From positions 62,001 to 126,000 of the forward strand of contig NZ_JANCPR020000001.1 of assembly GCF_028657195.3 (NCBI RefSeq): a stretch of DNA of 64,000 bases, read 5' to 3'. The notes under the pieces are model-generated. The model did not search any database. It was given only the letters and a program-made list of their open reading frames with translations, and was not told where the DNA came from. Shown one piece after another: positions 17,805 to 26,995 of the stretch; the first letter of the stretch is position 1; each line of letters starts with the position of its first letter. The position numbers and the translations under genes are program-made. The stretch comes from Streptomyces iconiensis (GTDB lineage: Bacteria; Actinomycetota; Actinomycetes; Streptomycetales; Streptomycetaceae).

Positions 17805-19775
17805 ATGGGGAACGCGGAGAACACACGGGCCGCGGACCCGGCCGGATCGGAACCGCGGGGCCAGCGGAAGGACCCGGCGAGAACCGGCCGCCGTACGGCG
17901 CTGTCCGCGCGCGAGTCGGCACCCGGACCACCGGGGATCGCCCGGCGGCCTGCCGACACGCAGCGCCAGGCCGATGCGCCACAGACCGTGAGGACCGTGC
18001 TGCCGGGCAACGCCCTCGCAGCAGCCGCGGCCCGCGGCTTCGTCCGTGCCGCACTCGACGACTGGGGCCTGCGGGGCGAGCTGATGGACGACGCGGTGCT
18101 GCTGGTCAGCGAGTTGGTCACCAACGCCGTCGTCCACGCGGGCACCTCGGTCGAGCTGGAATGCCGGTACGGTCCGGAGCTGGTGACGGCCGAGGTGTCC
18201 GACCGGCACCCGGCACGCACCGTCACCGACCGCACCGACGAGGGCCACGGCTACGGGCTGCGCCTCGTCGGGGCGCTCGCCCGCGAATGGGGCATCAGCT
18301 ACCGCCGCGACCGCAAGACCGTCTGGTTCAGGCTCGGCCCCGCCGAGTCCCTCACGGGCCCGGCCGGTTCCCTCGCGGGCGCGGCGCCCGCGCACCTCCA
18401 GGCCCGCGGAGAACCCCGGCGGGCCGCCCCCGCCGACGGCCACAGGGGATGGGATGTCACCCCGGCGCACGCGGCGCCCGCGCCACGTCCCTTCCTCAGC
18501 CCCTACGCACACCGCGAGTGGACCAACCACGGCGCGCTCTCCTTCCTCGCCGAGGCGTCGGACCTCCTCGCGGGGCACACCGACGAGGACCAGGTCGCCT
18601 CCCTCGCGGGACAGCTCATGGTCCCCCGCTTCGCCGACTGGTGCGCCGTATGGCTGGAGGACACCGAACGCGGCCGGCCGCCCCGCCTCGCCCGCGTATG
18701 GCACGCGCAGGAGAACCGCATGGAGGAACTGCGCGCCGAGCTGGACAAGGAACCGCCCGTCCTCTCCCCACGCGCCCTGCCCGGCCAGGCGACCCCCTGG
18801 CGCTGGCCACTGGGAGCCGACTCGTACGGCGCCGGCGGGGCCTCCGTCCTGTGCAGGCTCGTCGTCGGCGGGCGTGCCGTCGGCACCCTGGTGATCGGGC
18901 GCGCGGGTCTCCTGCGGATCCCCGACGAAGTCGTCGGCCTCGTCGAGGACTTCGCCCGCCGCGTCGGCCTCGCCGTGCTCTCGGCACGCCGCTACACCCA
19001 CCAGGCCAACATCAGCCAGATCCTCCAGCGCGGCCTGCTGCCCAACGAGGACATGACCGTGCCGGGGCTGGACACCGCGCTCGTCTACGAACCCGCGGGC
19101 GAGGGCGCCTGGGCAGGGGGCGACTTCTACGATCTGCTGCGCCTCGCCGACGACCGCTGGCGCTTCGCCCTGGGCGACGTGTGCGGGAACGGACCCGAGG
19201 CCGCCGTCGTCACGGGGCTCGCCCGCCCCGTGCTGCGCCTCCTCGCCCGCGAGGGGTACTCCGTACCCGAGACCCTCGACCGGCTCAACCGCGAGGTGGG
19301 AGAGCAGGCGAAGTTCCTCTCCCTCGTCTACGGCGAACTCACCTTCCGCAAGGGCGCCGTCGACTGCGTCGTCACCTGCGCGGGGCACCCCCTGCCGCTC
19401 GTGCGGAACGCGGCGGGGCAGGTGAGGGCGGCGGCCCTGCCGCAACTTCTGCTCGGGGTGATGCCCGAAGTCGTCTACGACAGCCAGTCCTTCACCCTGC
19501 GCCCCGGCGACACGCTGCTCTGTGTCACCGACGGGGTCACCGAACGGCGCTCAGGCAGGCGGCTGTTCGACGACGGTGACGGGCTCGCCGCGGTGCTCGC
19601 GGGCTGCGAGGGGCTGGACGCGGCCGGCACGGCGGAACGTGTGCACCGCGCGGTGCACGGATTCGCGCCCGGCGCCCCCACGGACGACCTGGCGATGCTG
19701 GTGCTGCGGTCCCCGCCGATGGTTGATCCGCCGGCCGATCCGCCGGCCGATCCGCCGGCCGAGCCGGTGGACTGA
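17805..19775 (+). CDS. SpoIIE/RsbU-type PP2C phosphatase with N-terminal anti-sigma-like ATPase and GAF domain
   Basis: 656 residues. About residues 65-180 form an RsbW/SpoIIAB-like HATPase (DDAVLLVSELVTNAVVHAG, HGYGLRLV); 230-395 resembles a GAF domain; from about 402 on is a PP2C/SpoIIE phosphatase (ILQRGLLP, GGDFYDLL with metal-binding Asp, GDVCGNG, CAGHPLPLV, TDGVTERR, TDDLAMLVL). Such proteins control anti-anti-sigma factors by switching between Ser kinase and phosphatase activity. ATG 17805 has a strong GGGGGAGGG upstream; the frame also contains TTG 17739. The C-terminus ends in four PADPP-type units encoded by a 12-bp direct repeat. It is divergent from the hybrid kinase. Confidence 0.9.
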   Translation: MGNAENTRAADPAGSEPRGQRKDPARTGRRTALSARESAPGPPGIARRPADTQRQADAPQTVRTVLPGNALAAAAARGFVRAALDDWGLRGELMDDAVLLVSELVTNAVVHAGTSVELECRYGPELVTAEVSDRHPARTVTDRTDEGHGYGLRLVGALAREWGISYRRDRKTVWFRLGPAESLTGPAGSLAGAAPAHLQARGEPRRAAPADGHRGWDVTPAHAAPAPRPFLSPYAHREWTNHGALSFLAEASDLLAGHTDEDQVASLAGQLMVPRFADWCAVWLEDTERGRPPRLARVWHAQENRMEELRAELDKEPPVLSPRALPGQATPWRWPLGADSYGAGGASVLCRLVVGGRAVGTLVIGRAGLLRIPDEVVGLVEDFARRVGLAVLSARRYTHQANISQILQRGLLPNEDMTVPGLDTALVYEPAGEGAWAGGDFYDLLRLADDRWRFALGDVCGNGPEAAVVTGLARPVLRLLAREGYSVPETLDRLNREVGEQAKFLSLVYGELTFRKGAVDCVVTCAGHPLPLVRNAAGQVRAAALPQLLLGVMPEVVYDSQSFTLRPGDTLLCVTDGVTERRSGRRLFDDGDGLAAVLAGCEGLDAAGTAERVHRAVHGFAPGAPTDDLAMLVLRSPPMVDPPADPPADPPAEPVD

Positions 19776-19805
19776 GAGTGCGCTGTGTGTGCGGGCGTGG
19801 TGCGT

Positions 19806-21059
19806 TCAGTCGACCAGGTCGCGTACCACCGCGTCGGCCAGCAGGCGCCCCCGCAGGGTGAGCACCGCGCGGCCCTCGTCATACGGAGCCCGCTCCAGCA
19901 GGCCGTCGTCACGGGCCTGTTGGGCCGCCTTCGCACCGTCAGGCGCGAGGAGGGCGAGGGGGCAGCCCTGTGCGAGGCGCAGCTCCAGGAGGATGCGTTC
20001 GACGCGGCGGTCCTCGGCGGAGAGCAGTTCGCGTCCCGCTCCGGGGGAGCGGCCCTCGGCGAGTGCCTGCGCGTAGGCGGCGGGGTGTTTCACGTTCCAC
20101 CACCGCACCCCGCCCACGTGGCTGTGCGCGCCCGGGCCCGCGCCCCACCAGTCGGCGCCCGTCCAGTACAGCTCGTTGTGGCGGCAGCGGGCCGCCGGGT
20201 CGCCGGCGACCGCCCAGTTGGACACCTCGTACCAGTCCATACCCGCCGCCGACAGCAGCTCCTCCGCGATCAGGTACCGGTCGGCGTGCGCGTCGTCGTC
20301 CGTCATCGGCACCTCGCCGCGGCGGATACGGTGCGCCAGCCGCGTGCCCTCCTCCACGATCAGCGCGTACGCCGACACATGGTCGGGGCCCGCGCCCAGC
20401 GCCGCCTCCAGCGAGGCCCGCCAGTCGTCGTCGGACTCGCCGGGGGTGCCGTAGATCAGGTCGAGGTTCACATGTGAGAAGCCCGCGGCGCGCGCCTCCG
20501 CGACGCAGGCTTCCGGGCGGCCCGGCGTGTGCGTGCGGTCCAGCACCTTCAACACGTGCGGGCGTGCGCTCTGCATGCCGAACGAGATGCGGTTGAAGCC
20601 CGCCTCGCGCAGTGAGGCGAGGTACTCCGGGCCGACGGATTCGGGGTTCGCCTCCGTCGTGATCTCGGCGTCGGCCGCCAGGCCGAACTCCTCGCGGATC
20701 ACGGCCAGCATGTGCGCCAGGTCCTTGGCCGGGAGCAGGGTCGGTGTCCCGCCGCCGACGAAGACGGTCTCGACCTTCCGCTGATCGTCACCCATGACGC
20801 GCCGAGCCATGCGGACTTCGTCGGCCAGGGTGCCCGCGTAGTTCTCCTGGGAGGCCAGCACTCCGTCCTTGCCGCCGCTGCGCAGCTCGGTTGCCGTGTA
20901 CGTGTTGAAGTCGCAGTAGCCGCACCGGGTGGCGCAGTACGGGACGTGCAGATAGAAGCCGAGCGGGTGGGCGGACCGGTCGGCGAGCGCGGCGGGCGGC
21001 AGCGCGCCGTCCTGGGGCACGGCTTCGCCGTCGGGGAGTGCGGAGGGCATGCTCTCCAT
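19806..21059 (-). CDS. hemW: Radical SAM heme chaperone HemW
   Basis: 417-residue radical SAM protein of the coproporphyrinogen-oxidase-like family. The 4Fe-4S motif is CATRCGYCDFN (CxxxCxxC) within FYLHVPYCATRCGYC; FVGGGTPTLL and EITTEANPES follow, and a HemW C-terminal domain closes the protein. It is expected to bind heme and insert it into target proteins rather than to oxidise coproporphyrinogen. ATG 21059 is preceded by AGGTGG; ATG 21050 (giving MPSALPDGE) is also possible. It is divergent from the Uma2 gene with a 97-bp shared promoter region, and its stop lies 30 bases from the phosphatase stop. Confidence 0.92.
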   Translation of the reverse strand: MESMPSALPDGEAVPQDGALPPAALADRSAHPLGFYLHVPYCATRCGYCDFNTYTATELRSGGKDGVLASQENYAGTLADEVRMARRVMGDDQRKVETVFVGGGTPTLLPAKDLAHMLAVIREEFGLAADAEITTEANPESVGPEYLASLREAGFNRISFGMQSARPHVLKVLDRTHTPGRPEACVAEARAAGFSHVNLDLIYGTPGESDDDWRASLEAALGAGPDHVSAYALIVEEGTRLAHRIRRGEVPMTDDDAHADRYLIAEELLSAAGMDWYEVSNWAVAGDPAARCRHNELYWTGADWWGAGPGAHSHVGGVRWWNVKHPAAYAQALAEGRSPGAGRELLSAEDRRVERILLELRLAQGCPLALLAPDGAKAAQQARDDGLLERAPYDEGRAVLTLRGRLLADAVVRDLVD

Positions 21060-21156
21060 TGCACCACCTGTGGGCTCCCTGTCCGCATGCGCACTGTCAC
21101 ACCGGGCGGCTACGCTGAGTGCGTACTTGATCGCAGTGACCGCGAGGGGGCTGGCA

Positions 21157-21753
21157 ATGACCGTCGTAGCAGAACGGATGGATGTTCCGATGACCGACTC
21201 CCGCGCGATAGACGCCTTTGAGGGGTTCGAAGCACCGGAGGGGTTCAGGGTCGAGTTGCTGCAGGGGGAAATCGTGATGATGGCGGGGCCTGACCTGGTC
21301 CACAACAGGATTGTGACGCGGGCGATGGATCAAATCCCCGCGGACAGGTGGGAGCGGGTCCAGACTCAGGATGTCGCGATCCTTGCCGAGAACAGCGAGC
21401 CTGTGCCGGACCTCGTCGTGATGTCGCTTGAGGACGCGCCGGTCTCCGGGCGCTTGCTGCCGTCAGAGACGATCAAGCTCGCCGTTGAGGTCGTCTCCAA
21501 GACGAGCGTGCACCGTGACTATGTGACCAAACGCATGCTCTACGCTGCGGGCGGTGTCTCCGGGTACTTGATCATCGACCCGTTCAAGGGGGAGTGCGTC
21601 CTGCTCACCGAGCCGTCCGGCAAGGGCGAGCAGGCCGACTACCGGGTCGAGCGCAGGACACGGTTCGGCGAGACGGTGCCGCTCGACCTGCTGGGGATGA
21701 AACTGGACACCGCGCAGTTCCAGACCTACCCGGTCAACCAGCCGGAGCCGTGA
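21157..21753 (+). CDS. Uma2-family (DUF820) putative PD-(D/E)XK endonuclease
   Basis: 198 residues, a common Streptomyces family with a restriction-endonuclease fold. Visible core: VELLQGEIVMMAGP, then VPDLVVM with the Asp, and KLAVEVVSKTSVHRDYVTKRMLYAAGGVSGYLIID with the E-x-V catalytic area and conserved Y..AGV..YLIID end. Cellular role unknown; the nuclease function is inferred from fold. ATG 21157 has GAGGGGG upstream. Its 3' end overlaps the end of the convergent DUF3097 gene by 20 bp. Confidence 0.82.
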   Translation: MTVVAERMDVPMTDSRAIDAFEGFEAPEGFRVELLQGEIVMMAGPDLVHNRIVTRAMDQIPADRWERVQTQDVAILAENSEPVPDLVVMSLEDAPVSGRLLPSETIKLAVEVVSKTSVHRDYVTKRMLYAAGGVSGYLIIDPFKGECVLLTEPSGKGEQADYRVERRTRFGETVPLDLLGMKLDTAQFQTYPVNQPEP

Positions 21754-22567
21754 CGAAGTCGATCAGCTCTTCCACGCGGCCCAGGAGCGCGGGCTCCAGG
21801 TCCTTGTAGGAGCGTACGGAGCCGAGGATGCGCTGCCAGGCTGCGCCGGTGTTCGGGGCCCAGCCGAGGCCGGTGCAGACGCCGGTCTTCCAGTCCTGGC
21901 CGCGCGGCACGGAGGGCCAGGCGGGGATGCCGACGGCGGCCGGCTTCACGGCCTCCCAGATGTCGATGTACGGGTGGCCGACGACCAGCACGTCGTCCCC
22001 GGTGACCTGGGCCGCGATCCGGGACTCCTTGGAGCCGGGCACGAGGTGGTCCACGAGCACGCCGAGGCGCGCGTCCGGCCCGGGGGAGAAGGCGTCGACG
22101 ATGGCGGGAAGGTCGTCCACGCCCTCCAGGTATTCGACGACGACGCCCTCGATCCGCAGGTCGTCGCCCCACACCTTCTCGACCAGCTCGGCGTCGTGCC
22201 GCCCCTCGACGTAGATCCGTCCCGCGCGTGCGACCCGCGCGCGGGCATCGGGTACGGCGAGGGATCCCGAGGCGGTGAGCCGCCGCCCCTGCGGGGCCGA
22301 CGGCGCCGTGCCGGGGCGTACGAGGGTGACGGTGCGGCCTTCCAGCAGGAAGCCGCGCGGTGTCATGGGGAAGACGCGGTGCTTGCCGAAGCGGTCCTCC
22401 AGGGTGACCGTCGGCCCCTCGGCCGTCTTCTCGCAGCGGATGACGGCCCCGCAGAACCCGGTCGTGACCTCCTCCACCACAAGATCCCGGTCGGCGGGCA
22501 CCTCGGGAACGGGTGCCGACCGCTTCCACGGCGGGGTCAGATCAGGGCTGTCGTAGCGGCTGCGCAT
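21734..22567 (-). CDS. DUF3097 family protein
   Basis: 277-residue actinobacterial protein starting MRSRYDSPDLTPPWKRSAP, as in relatives. Conserved blocks include GFCGAVIRCEKT, LEDRFGKHRVFPM, a TOPRIM-like stretch IYVEGRHDAELVEKVWG with later GVLVDHLVPGSKE and DVLVVGHPYIDIWEAV, and GLGWAPNTGAAW. The TOPRIM-like residues suggest nucleic-acid or nucleotide handling, but no function is established to my knowledge. ATG 22567 has GGAAAG upstream; an in-frame ATG 22597 has no ribosome site. It is convergent with and overlaps the Uma2 gene. Confidence 0.85.
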   Translation of the reverse strand: MRSRYDSPDLTPPWKRSAPVPEVPADRDLVVEEVTTGFCGAVIRCEKTAEGPTVTLEDRFGKHRVFPMTPRGFLLEGRTVTLVRPGTAPSAPQGRRLTASGSLAVPDARARVARAGRIYVEGRHDAELVEKVWGDDLRIEGVVVEYLEGVDDLPAIVDAFSPGPDARLGVLVDHLVPGSKESRIAAQVTGDDVLVVGHPYIDIWEAVKPAAVGIPAWPSVPRGQDWKTGVCTGLGWAPNTGAAWQRILGSVRSYKDLEPALLGRVEELIDFVTAPAG

Positions 22568-22646
22568 GGCGTCTTTCCGTGTCGGGCGGCGGGACATGTC
22601 CGGCTCGGGGCCGGGGTCGCCCCATTCTGCTACGGAGTCGCGCCTG

Positions 22647-23399
22647 TCACACGCCCCCTTCGGTGAACCTCTGCGCCAGCTCGTCGCGTTGGGCCCGTAC
22701 GTACGCCGCGTCCACGAGCGCGCCGTGCCCGGGAACGTACACAGCGCGCTCGCCGCCCAGCGCGAGGACGCGGTCGAGGGCGGCGGGCCAGCGGGCGCGC
22801 TGGGCGTCGGGGCCCGCCTGCGGGGTGCCGGACTCCTCCACGAGGTCGCCGCAGAAGACGACATCGGGCGTACCCGGCACGAGCACCACGAGGTCGTGAC
22901 CCGTGTGTCCTGGGCCCACGTTGGCGAGGACGACCTCGCGTCCGCCCAGCGGCACGGTGAGTTCGCCCGAGACGAGGTGGTGGGGGCGTACGAGCACATC
23001 GGCCGCCTCACCGGCCTCGTAAGCGGGCAGGCCGTGCCGCACGGCGTCGGCGTGGAGCGAGTCGGCGCAGCGGGCGAGCAGTTCGTCGATGCCCACGGCG
23101 CCGTACACCTGGGCCCCGGAGAACGCCGCAGCGCCGAAGACGTGGTCGAAGTGCGGGTGCGTCAGCGCGATCCTCGTCACAGGAGGCCCGAACAGCGCAC
23201 GGGCCTCGCCGCGCAGCGCGGCGCCCTCGCGGAGAGAGGAGCCGGTGTCGATCATCAGGACACCGTCGTCCCCCGCGACCGCGCCCGCCGTCGCGTCCCA
23301 CAGGGGCAGCCGGCGGCGTGCCACACCTGGCGCTATCCGCTCCCAGTGCCGCAGGTCACCTGGCGTGTTCTGTCGTGGGTCTTCCCCAAGCGGCTCCAT
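22647..23399 (-). CDS. MBL-fold metallo-hydrolase
   Basis: 250-residue metallo-beta-lactamase-fold hydrolase. Zinc ligands are visible in [12 protein letters not shown] (HxHxDH), GPGHTGHD and the Asp of VVFCGDLVE, with a late VPGHG. The pattern is the general glyoxalase-II-like group; the substrate is unknown. It lies in the same direction as and 80 bp upstream of the DUF3097 gene, so a shared transcript is likely. The start ATG 23399 lacks a clear ribosome site. It is divergent from hrcA. Confidence 0.85.
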   Translation of the reverse strand: MEPLGEDPRQNTPGDLRHWERIAPGVARRRLPLWDATAGAVAGDDGVLMIDTGSSLREGAALRGEARALFGPPVTRIALTHPHFDHVFGAAAFSGAQVYGAVGIDELLARCADSLHADAVRHGLPAYEAGEAADVLVRPHHLVSGELTVPLGGREVVLANVGPGHTGHDLVVLVPGTPDVVFCGDLVEESGTPQAGPDAQRARWPAALDRVLALGGERAVYVPGHGALVDAAYVRAQRDELAQRFTEGGV

Positions 23400-23526
23400 A
23401 CGACGACGCTAACGGCACGGCGCCGGGCATGCCCGCCTCGCCGCCGTGCGCGGTACGGTCGTGCCAGCTCGATCAGGCGGCCCTTGCCCTGGCCGTGGTG
23501 ACCGGCCGTACACTGGCACAGGGATG

Positions 23527-23553
23527 CTGGCACTCACGCGCAGAGAGTGCCAG
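23527..23553. promoter_or_regulatory. CIRCE operator upstream of hrcA
   Basis: CTGGCACTC and GAGTGCCAG form a perfect inverted repeat with a 9-base spacer, the layout of the CIRCE element (consensus TTAGCACTC-N9-GAGTGCTAA). HrcA binds CIRCE and represses heat-shock genes. A possible promoter (TTGCCC-N19-TACACT, -10 at 23509-23514) lies just upstream, so binding would block the hrcA-dnaJ transcript. Confidence 0.88.
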
Positions 23554-23596
23554 GGACGGGACTCCAGAAGAGCGGCCGGAACGGGAGGTGTGCGCC

Positions 23597-24607
23597 ATGC
23601 TCAGCGAGCGCAGACTTGAGGTTCTCCGCGCCATCGTGCAGGACTACGTCGGCACGGAGGAGCCCGTCGGGTCCAAGGCCCTCACGGAGCGGCACAATCT
23701 GAAGGTTTCCCCCGCCACGATCCGTAACGACATGGCGGCGCTGGAGGACGAGGGGTTCATCGCACAGCCCCACACCAGCGCGGGCCGCATCCCGACCGAC
23801 AAGGGGTACCGCCTCTTCGTCGACAAGCTCGCCGGGGTCAAGCCCCTCTCCTCGCCGGAGCGGCGGGCGATCACGAACTTCCTGGACGGCGCCGTCGACC
23901 TCGACGACGTCGTCGGGCGCACGGTACGGCTGCTCGCGCAGCTCACCCGGCAGGTCGCCGTGGTGCAGTACCCGTCGCTGACCCGCTCGACGGTGCGGCA
24001 CGTGGAGCTGCTGGCGCTCGCGCCGGCGCGGCTGATGCTCGTACTGATCACCGACACCGGCCGGGTCGAACAGCGCATGATCGACTGCCCGGCGCCGATC
24101 GGGGACACCGTACTGGCCGACCTGCGCGCCCGGCTCAACAGCCGGGTCGTCGGCCAGCGCTTCACCGAGGTCCCCTCCCTGGTGCAGGACCTGCCCGAGG
24201 CCTTCGACGCCGACGACCGCGGCACCATCTCGGCCGTACTGGCCACGCTGCTGGAGACGTTGGTCGAGGAGACGGAGGAGCGGCTGATGATCGGCGGCAC
24301 CTCCAACCTCACCCGCTTCGGGCACGACTTCCCGCTCACCATCCGCCCCGTACTGGAGGCGCTGGAGGAGCAGGTGGTGCTGCTCAAGCTGCTCGGGGAG
24401 GACTCGGGTATGACGGTACGAATCGGGCATGAGAACCACCATGAGGGACTGAGTTCCACATCGGTCGTCTCGGTCGGCTACGGTTCGGGCGACGAAGCGG
24501 TCGCCAAACTCGGCGTGGTCGGACCGACCCGCATGGACTACCCCGGAACGATGGGAGCTGTACGCGCAGTGGCACGGTACGTCGGACAGATCCTCGCGGA
24601 GTCGTAA
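23597..24607 (+). CDS. hrcA: Heat-inducible transcription repressor HrcA
   Basis: 336-residue repressor of class I heat-shock genes. An N-terminal winged helix ([18 protein letters not shown], then [19 protein letters not shown] and [13 protein letters not shown]) precedes the GAF-like dimerisation core (about residues 105-330). ATG 23597 has GGGAGG upstream. The preceding CIRCE shows autoregulation; family knowledge says GroE keeps HrcA folded, so HrcA loses activity on heat shock. The dnaJ start codon follows its TAA without a gap, so both are one operon. Confidence 0.96.
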   Translation: MLSERRLEVLRAIVQDYVGTEEPVGSKALTERHNLKVSPATIRNDMAALEDEGFIAQPHTSAGRIPTDKGYRLFVDKLAGVKPLSSPERRAITNFLDGAVDLDDVVGRTVRLLAQLTRQVAVVQYPSLTRSTVRHVELLALAPARLMLVLITDTGRVEQRMIDCPAPIGDTVLADLRARLNSRVVGQRFTEVPSLVQDLPEAFDADDRGTISAVLATLLETLVEETEERLMIGGTSNLTRFGHDFPLTIRPVLEALEEQVVLLKLLGEDSGMTVRIGHENHHEGLSSTSVVSVGYGSGDEAVAKLGVVGPTRMDYPGTMGAVRAVARYVGQILAES

Positions 24608-25738
24608 GTGGCGACGGATTACTACGCGGTCCTCGGCGTGCAGCGCGACGCCTCGCAGGACGAGATCAAGAAAGCCTTCCGCAGGCTCGCGCGCGAGCTG
24701 CACCCTGACGTCAATCCTGACCCGAAGACCCAGGAGCGGTTCAAGGAGATCAACACCGCTTACGAGGTGCTCTCCGACCCGCAGAAGAAGCAGGTCTACG
24801 ACCTCGGCGGGGACCCGGCCTCCGGGGCCGGGGGCGGCGCGGGCGGATTCGGCGCGGGATTCGGCAACTTCAGCGACATCATGGACGCCTTCTTCGGCAC
24901 GGCATCGCAGCGCGGACCGCGCTCGCGTACCCGCCGGGGCCAGGACGCCATGATCCGGCTGGACATCGAGCTGGACGAGGCCGCCTTCGGCACCACCAAG
25001 GACATCCAGGTGGACACCGCCGTCGTCTGCGGTACGTGCAGCGGCGAGGGCGCGGCACCCGGCACCTCGGCCCAGACCTGCGACATGTGCCGCGGCCGGG
25101 GCGAGGTCTCCCAGGTCACGCGCTCCTTCCTGGGTCAGGTCATGACCTCGCGCCCCTGCCCCCAGTGCCAGGGCTTCGGCACCGTCGTACCCACCCCCTG
25201 CCCCGAGTGCGCGGGCGACGGGCGCGTGCGGTCGCGGCGCAGCCTCACCGTCAAGATTCCCGCGGGCGTCGACAACGGCACCCGCATCCAGCTCGCCGGA
25301 GAGGGCGAGGTCGGCCCCGGTGGCGGCCCGGCCGGCGACCTGTACGTCGAGATCCATGAGAACCCGCACCCCACCTTCCAGCGCCGCGGTGACGACCTGC
25401 ACTGCACGGTCACCATCCCCATGACGGCCGCCTCCCTCGGCACGAAGGTGCCCCTGGAGACGCTGGACGGCATGGAGGAGATCGACATCCGCCCCGGCAC
25501 ACAGTCGGGTCAGTCGGTGCCCCTCCATGAACGCGGCATCACCCACCTGCGCGGCGGCGGCCGGGGCCAGCTCATCGTCCATGTCGAAGTGACCACTCCG
25601 ACGAAACTGGAACCGGAACAGGAAGAGCTGCTGCGGCGGTTGGCGAAGCTCCGGGGTGAAGAGAGGCCCACGGGCACCTTTCAGCCGGGGCAGCAGGGTC
25701 TTTTCTCGCGGCTGAAGGACGCTTTCAACGGTCGGTAA
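24608..25738 (+). CDS. dnaJ: Chaperone DnaJ (DnaJ2 type)
   Basis: 376-residue type I Hsp40 that stimulates DnaK. J domain at residues 1-68 with the HPD tripeptide ([10 protein letters not shown]), a short Gly/Phe-rich linker ([14 protein letters not shown]), four CxxCxGxG zinc repeats ([32 protein letters not shown]) and two C-terminal substrate-binding domains. It starts with GTG 24608 directly after the hrcA stop. Its linkage to hrcA rather than dnaK-grpE marks it as the second Streptomyces dnaJ copy, under CIRCE control. Confidence 0.95.
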   Translation: MATDYYAVLGVQRDASQDEIKKAFRRLARELHPDVNPDPKTQERFKEINTAYEVLSDPQKKQVYDLGGDPASGAGGGAGGFGAGFGNFSDIMDAFFGTASQRGPRSRTRRGQDAMIRLDIELDEAAFGTTKDIQVDTAVVCGTCSGEGAAPGTSAQTCDMCRGRGEVSQVTRSFLGQVMTSRPCPQCQGFGTVVPTPCPECAGDGRVRSRRSLTVKIPAGVDNGTRIQLAGEGEVGPGGGPAGDLYVEIHENPHPTFQRRGDDLHCTVTIPMTAASLGTKVPLETLDGMEEIDIRPGTQSGQSVPLHERGITHLRGGGRGQLIVHVEVTTPTKLEPEQEELLRRLAKLRGEERPTGTFQPGQQGLFSRLKDAFNGR

Positions 25739-25762
25739 AGGTTGTCCCTTGTCCGGCTCGGG

Positions 25763-25787
25763 GCCCGGGGGGAGTATCCCCCCGGGC
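25763..25787 (+). terminator. dnaJ terminator hairpin
   Basis: GCCCGGGGGG-AGTAT-CCCCCCGGGC is a perfect 10-bp GC stem with a 5-base loop, 25 bases after the dnaJ stop. Confidence 0.7.
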
Positions 25788-25894
25788 GAGGCCGAAAACG
25801 GCAGGTGAGAGCCTCTTCTCCGACCGATCGTGCGCCGCTTCATGGCTGGTGACGGGGAGTGTGGGGAAGATGCGGGCCGTGACAGGATGAGCGC

Positions 25895-26995
25895 ATGTCC
25901 ACCTCGCTGCCTACGCTCTCCGAGCTGACCGAGCACCCTGTCGTCCAGGCGCCGATGGCAGGTGGCGTCTCCCGTCCCGAGCTGGCCGCCGCGGTCAGCG
26001 AGGCGGGCGGTCTGGGTTTCCTCGCCGCCGGGTACAAAACGCCCGAGGCGATGTACGAGGAGATAAGACAGCTGCGCCGGCTCACGGGGCGTGCCTTCGG
26101 TGTGAACCTCTTCATGCCGCAGCCGCCCACCGCCGACCCCGCAGCAGTCGAGGTCTACCGCGAGCAACTCGCCGGCGAGGCCACGTGGTACGAGACGGCG
26201 CTGGGTGACACCGACGGCGGCACGGACGACGCGTACGAGGCGAAGCTGGCGATCCTCTTCGACGACCCCGTTCCCGTCGTCACCTTCCACTTCGGCTGCC
26301 CCTCGCGCCGCGTGCTGGAACGCTTCGCCAAGCTCGGCACCTACACCATGGTCACGGCCACCTCCGTCGCCGAGGCGCAGACCGCGCAGTGGGCGGGTGC
26401 CCACGCCGTATGTGTGCAGGGCGTCGAGGCGGGCGGCCACCAGGGGACGCACCGCGACGACCCGCCCTCCGAGGCGACGGGGCTGGGCCTGCTGTCGCTC
26501 GTGACGCAGGTGAAGGAGGCCGTACAGCTGCCGATCGTCGCGGCCGGCGGGCTGATGCGCGGCGGTCAGATCGCCGCCGTACTCGCGGCAGGCGCGACAG
26601 CGGCGCAGTTGGGCACCGCGTTCCTCGTGACCACCGAATCCGGCGCCAACCCGGTCCACAAACAGGCCATGACCAACCCGCTGTTCACCCGCACCGAGCT
26701 GACCCGCGCCTTCTCGGGCCGCCCCGCACGCGGCCTCGTGAACCGGTTCATGCGTGAACACGGCCCCTACGCGCCCTCCGCCTACCCCCAGGTGCACTAC
26801 CTCACCGCTGGGCTGCGCAAGGCGGCGGCCAAGGCGGGCGACCCCCAGGGCATGGCGCTGTGGGCGGGCCAGGGACACCGCTTGGCGCGCGAACTGCCCG
26901 CCGCGCAACTCGTCGAGGTACTGGCGGCCGAACTCTCCGTAGCCCGCGAGGGCATGGCCCCGCGCGGCGGCATGACGGAAGGGCAGCACCCGTGA
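25895..26995 (+). CDS. Nitronate monooxygenase (NPD/2-nitropropane dioxygenase family)
   Basis: 366-residue FMN-dependent TIM barrel. The family pattern is clear: VVQAPMAGGVSRPELAAAVS at the N-terminus, FGVNLFMP, the FMN/catalytic segment VCVQGVEAGGHQGTH with the conserved His, and IVAAGGLMRGGQIAAVLA for phosphate binding. It oxidises toxic nitronates such as propionate-3-nitronate to aldehydes. Its TGA overlaps the GTG start of rsmE (GTGA), so the two are coupled. Whether the physiological substrate is a nitronate is inferred from family only. Confidence 0.87.
   Translation: MSTSLPTLSELTEHPVVQAPMAGGVSRPELAAAVSEAGGLGFLAAGYKTPEAMYEEIRQLRRLTGRAFGVNLFMPQPPTADPAAVEVYREQLAGEATWYETALGDTDGGTDDAYEAKLAILFDDPVPVVTFHFGCPSRRVLERFAKLGTYTMVTATSVAEAQTAQWAGAHAVCVQGVEAGGHQGTHRDDPPSEATGLGLLSLVTQVKEAVQLPIVAAGGLMRGGQIAAVLAAGATAAQLGTAFLVTTESGANPVHKQAMTNPLFTRTELTRAFSGRPARGLVNRFMREHGPYAPSAYPQVHYLTAGLRKAAAKAGDPQGMALWAGQGHRLARELPAAQLVEVLAAELSVAREGMAPRGGMTEGQHP

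Noticed and set aside
23318..23596. Upstream extension of HrcA
   Set aside because: It overlaps the CIRCE operator and the divergent MBL gene; GGGAGG precedes ATG 23597, which gives the normal HrcA N-terminus.
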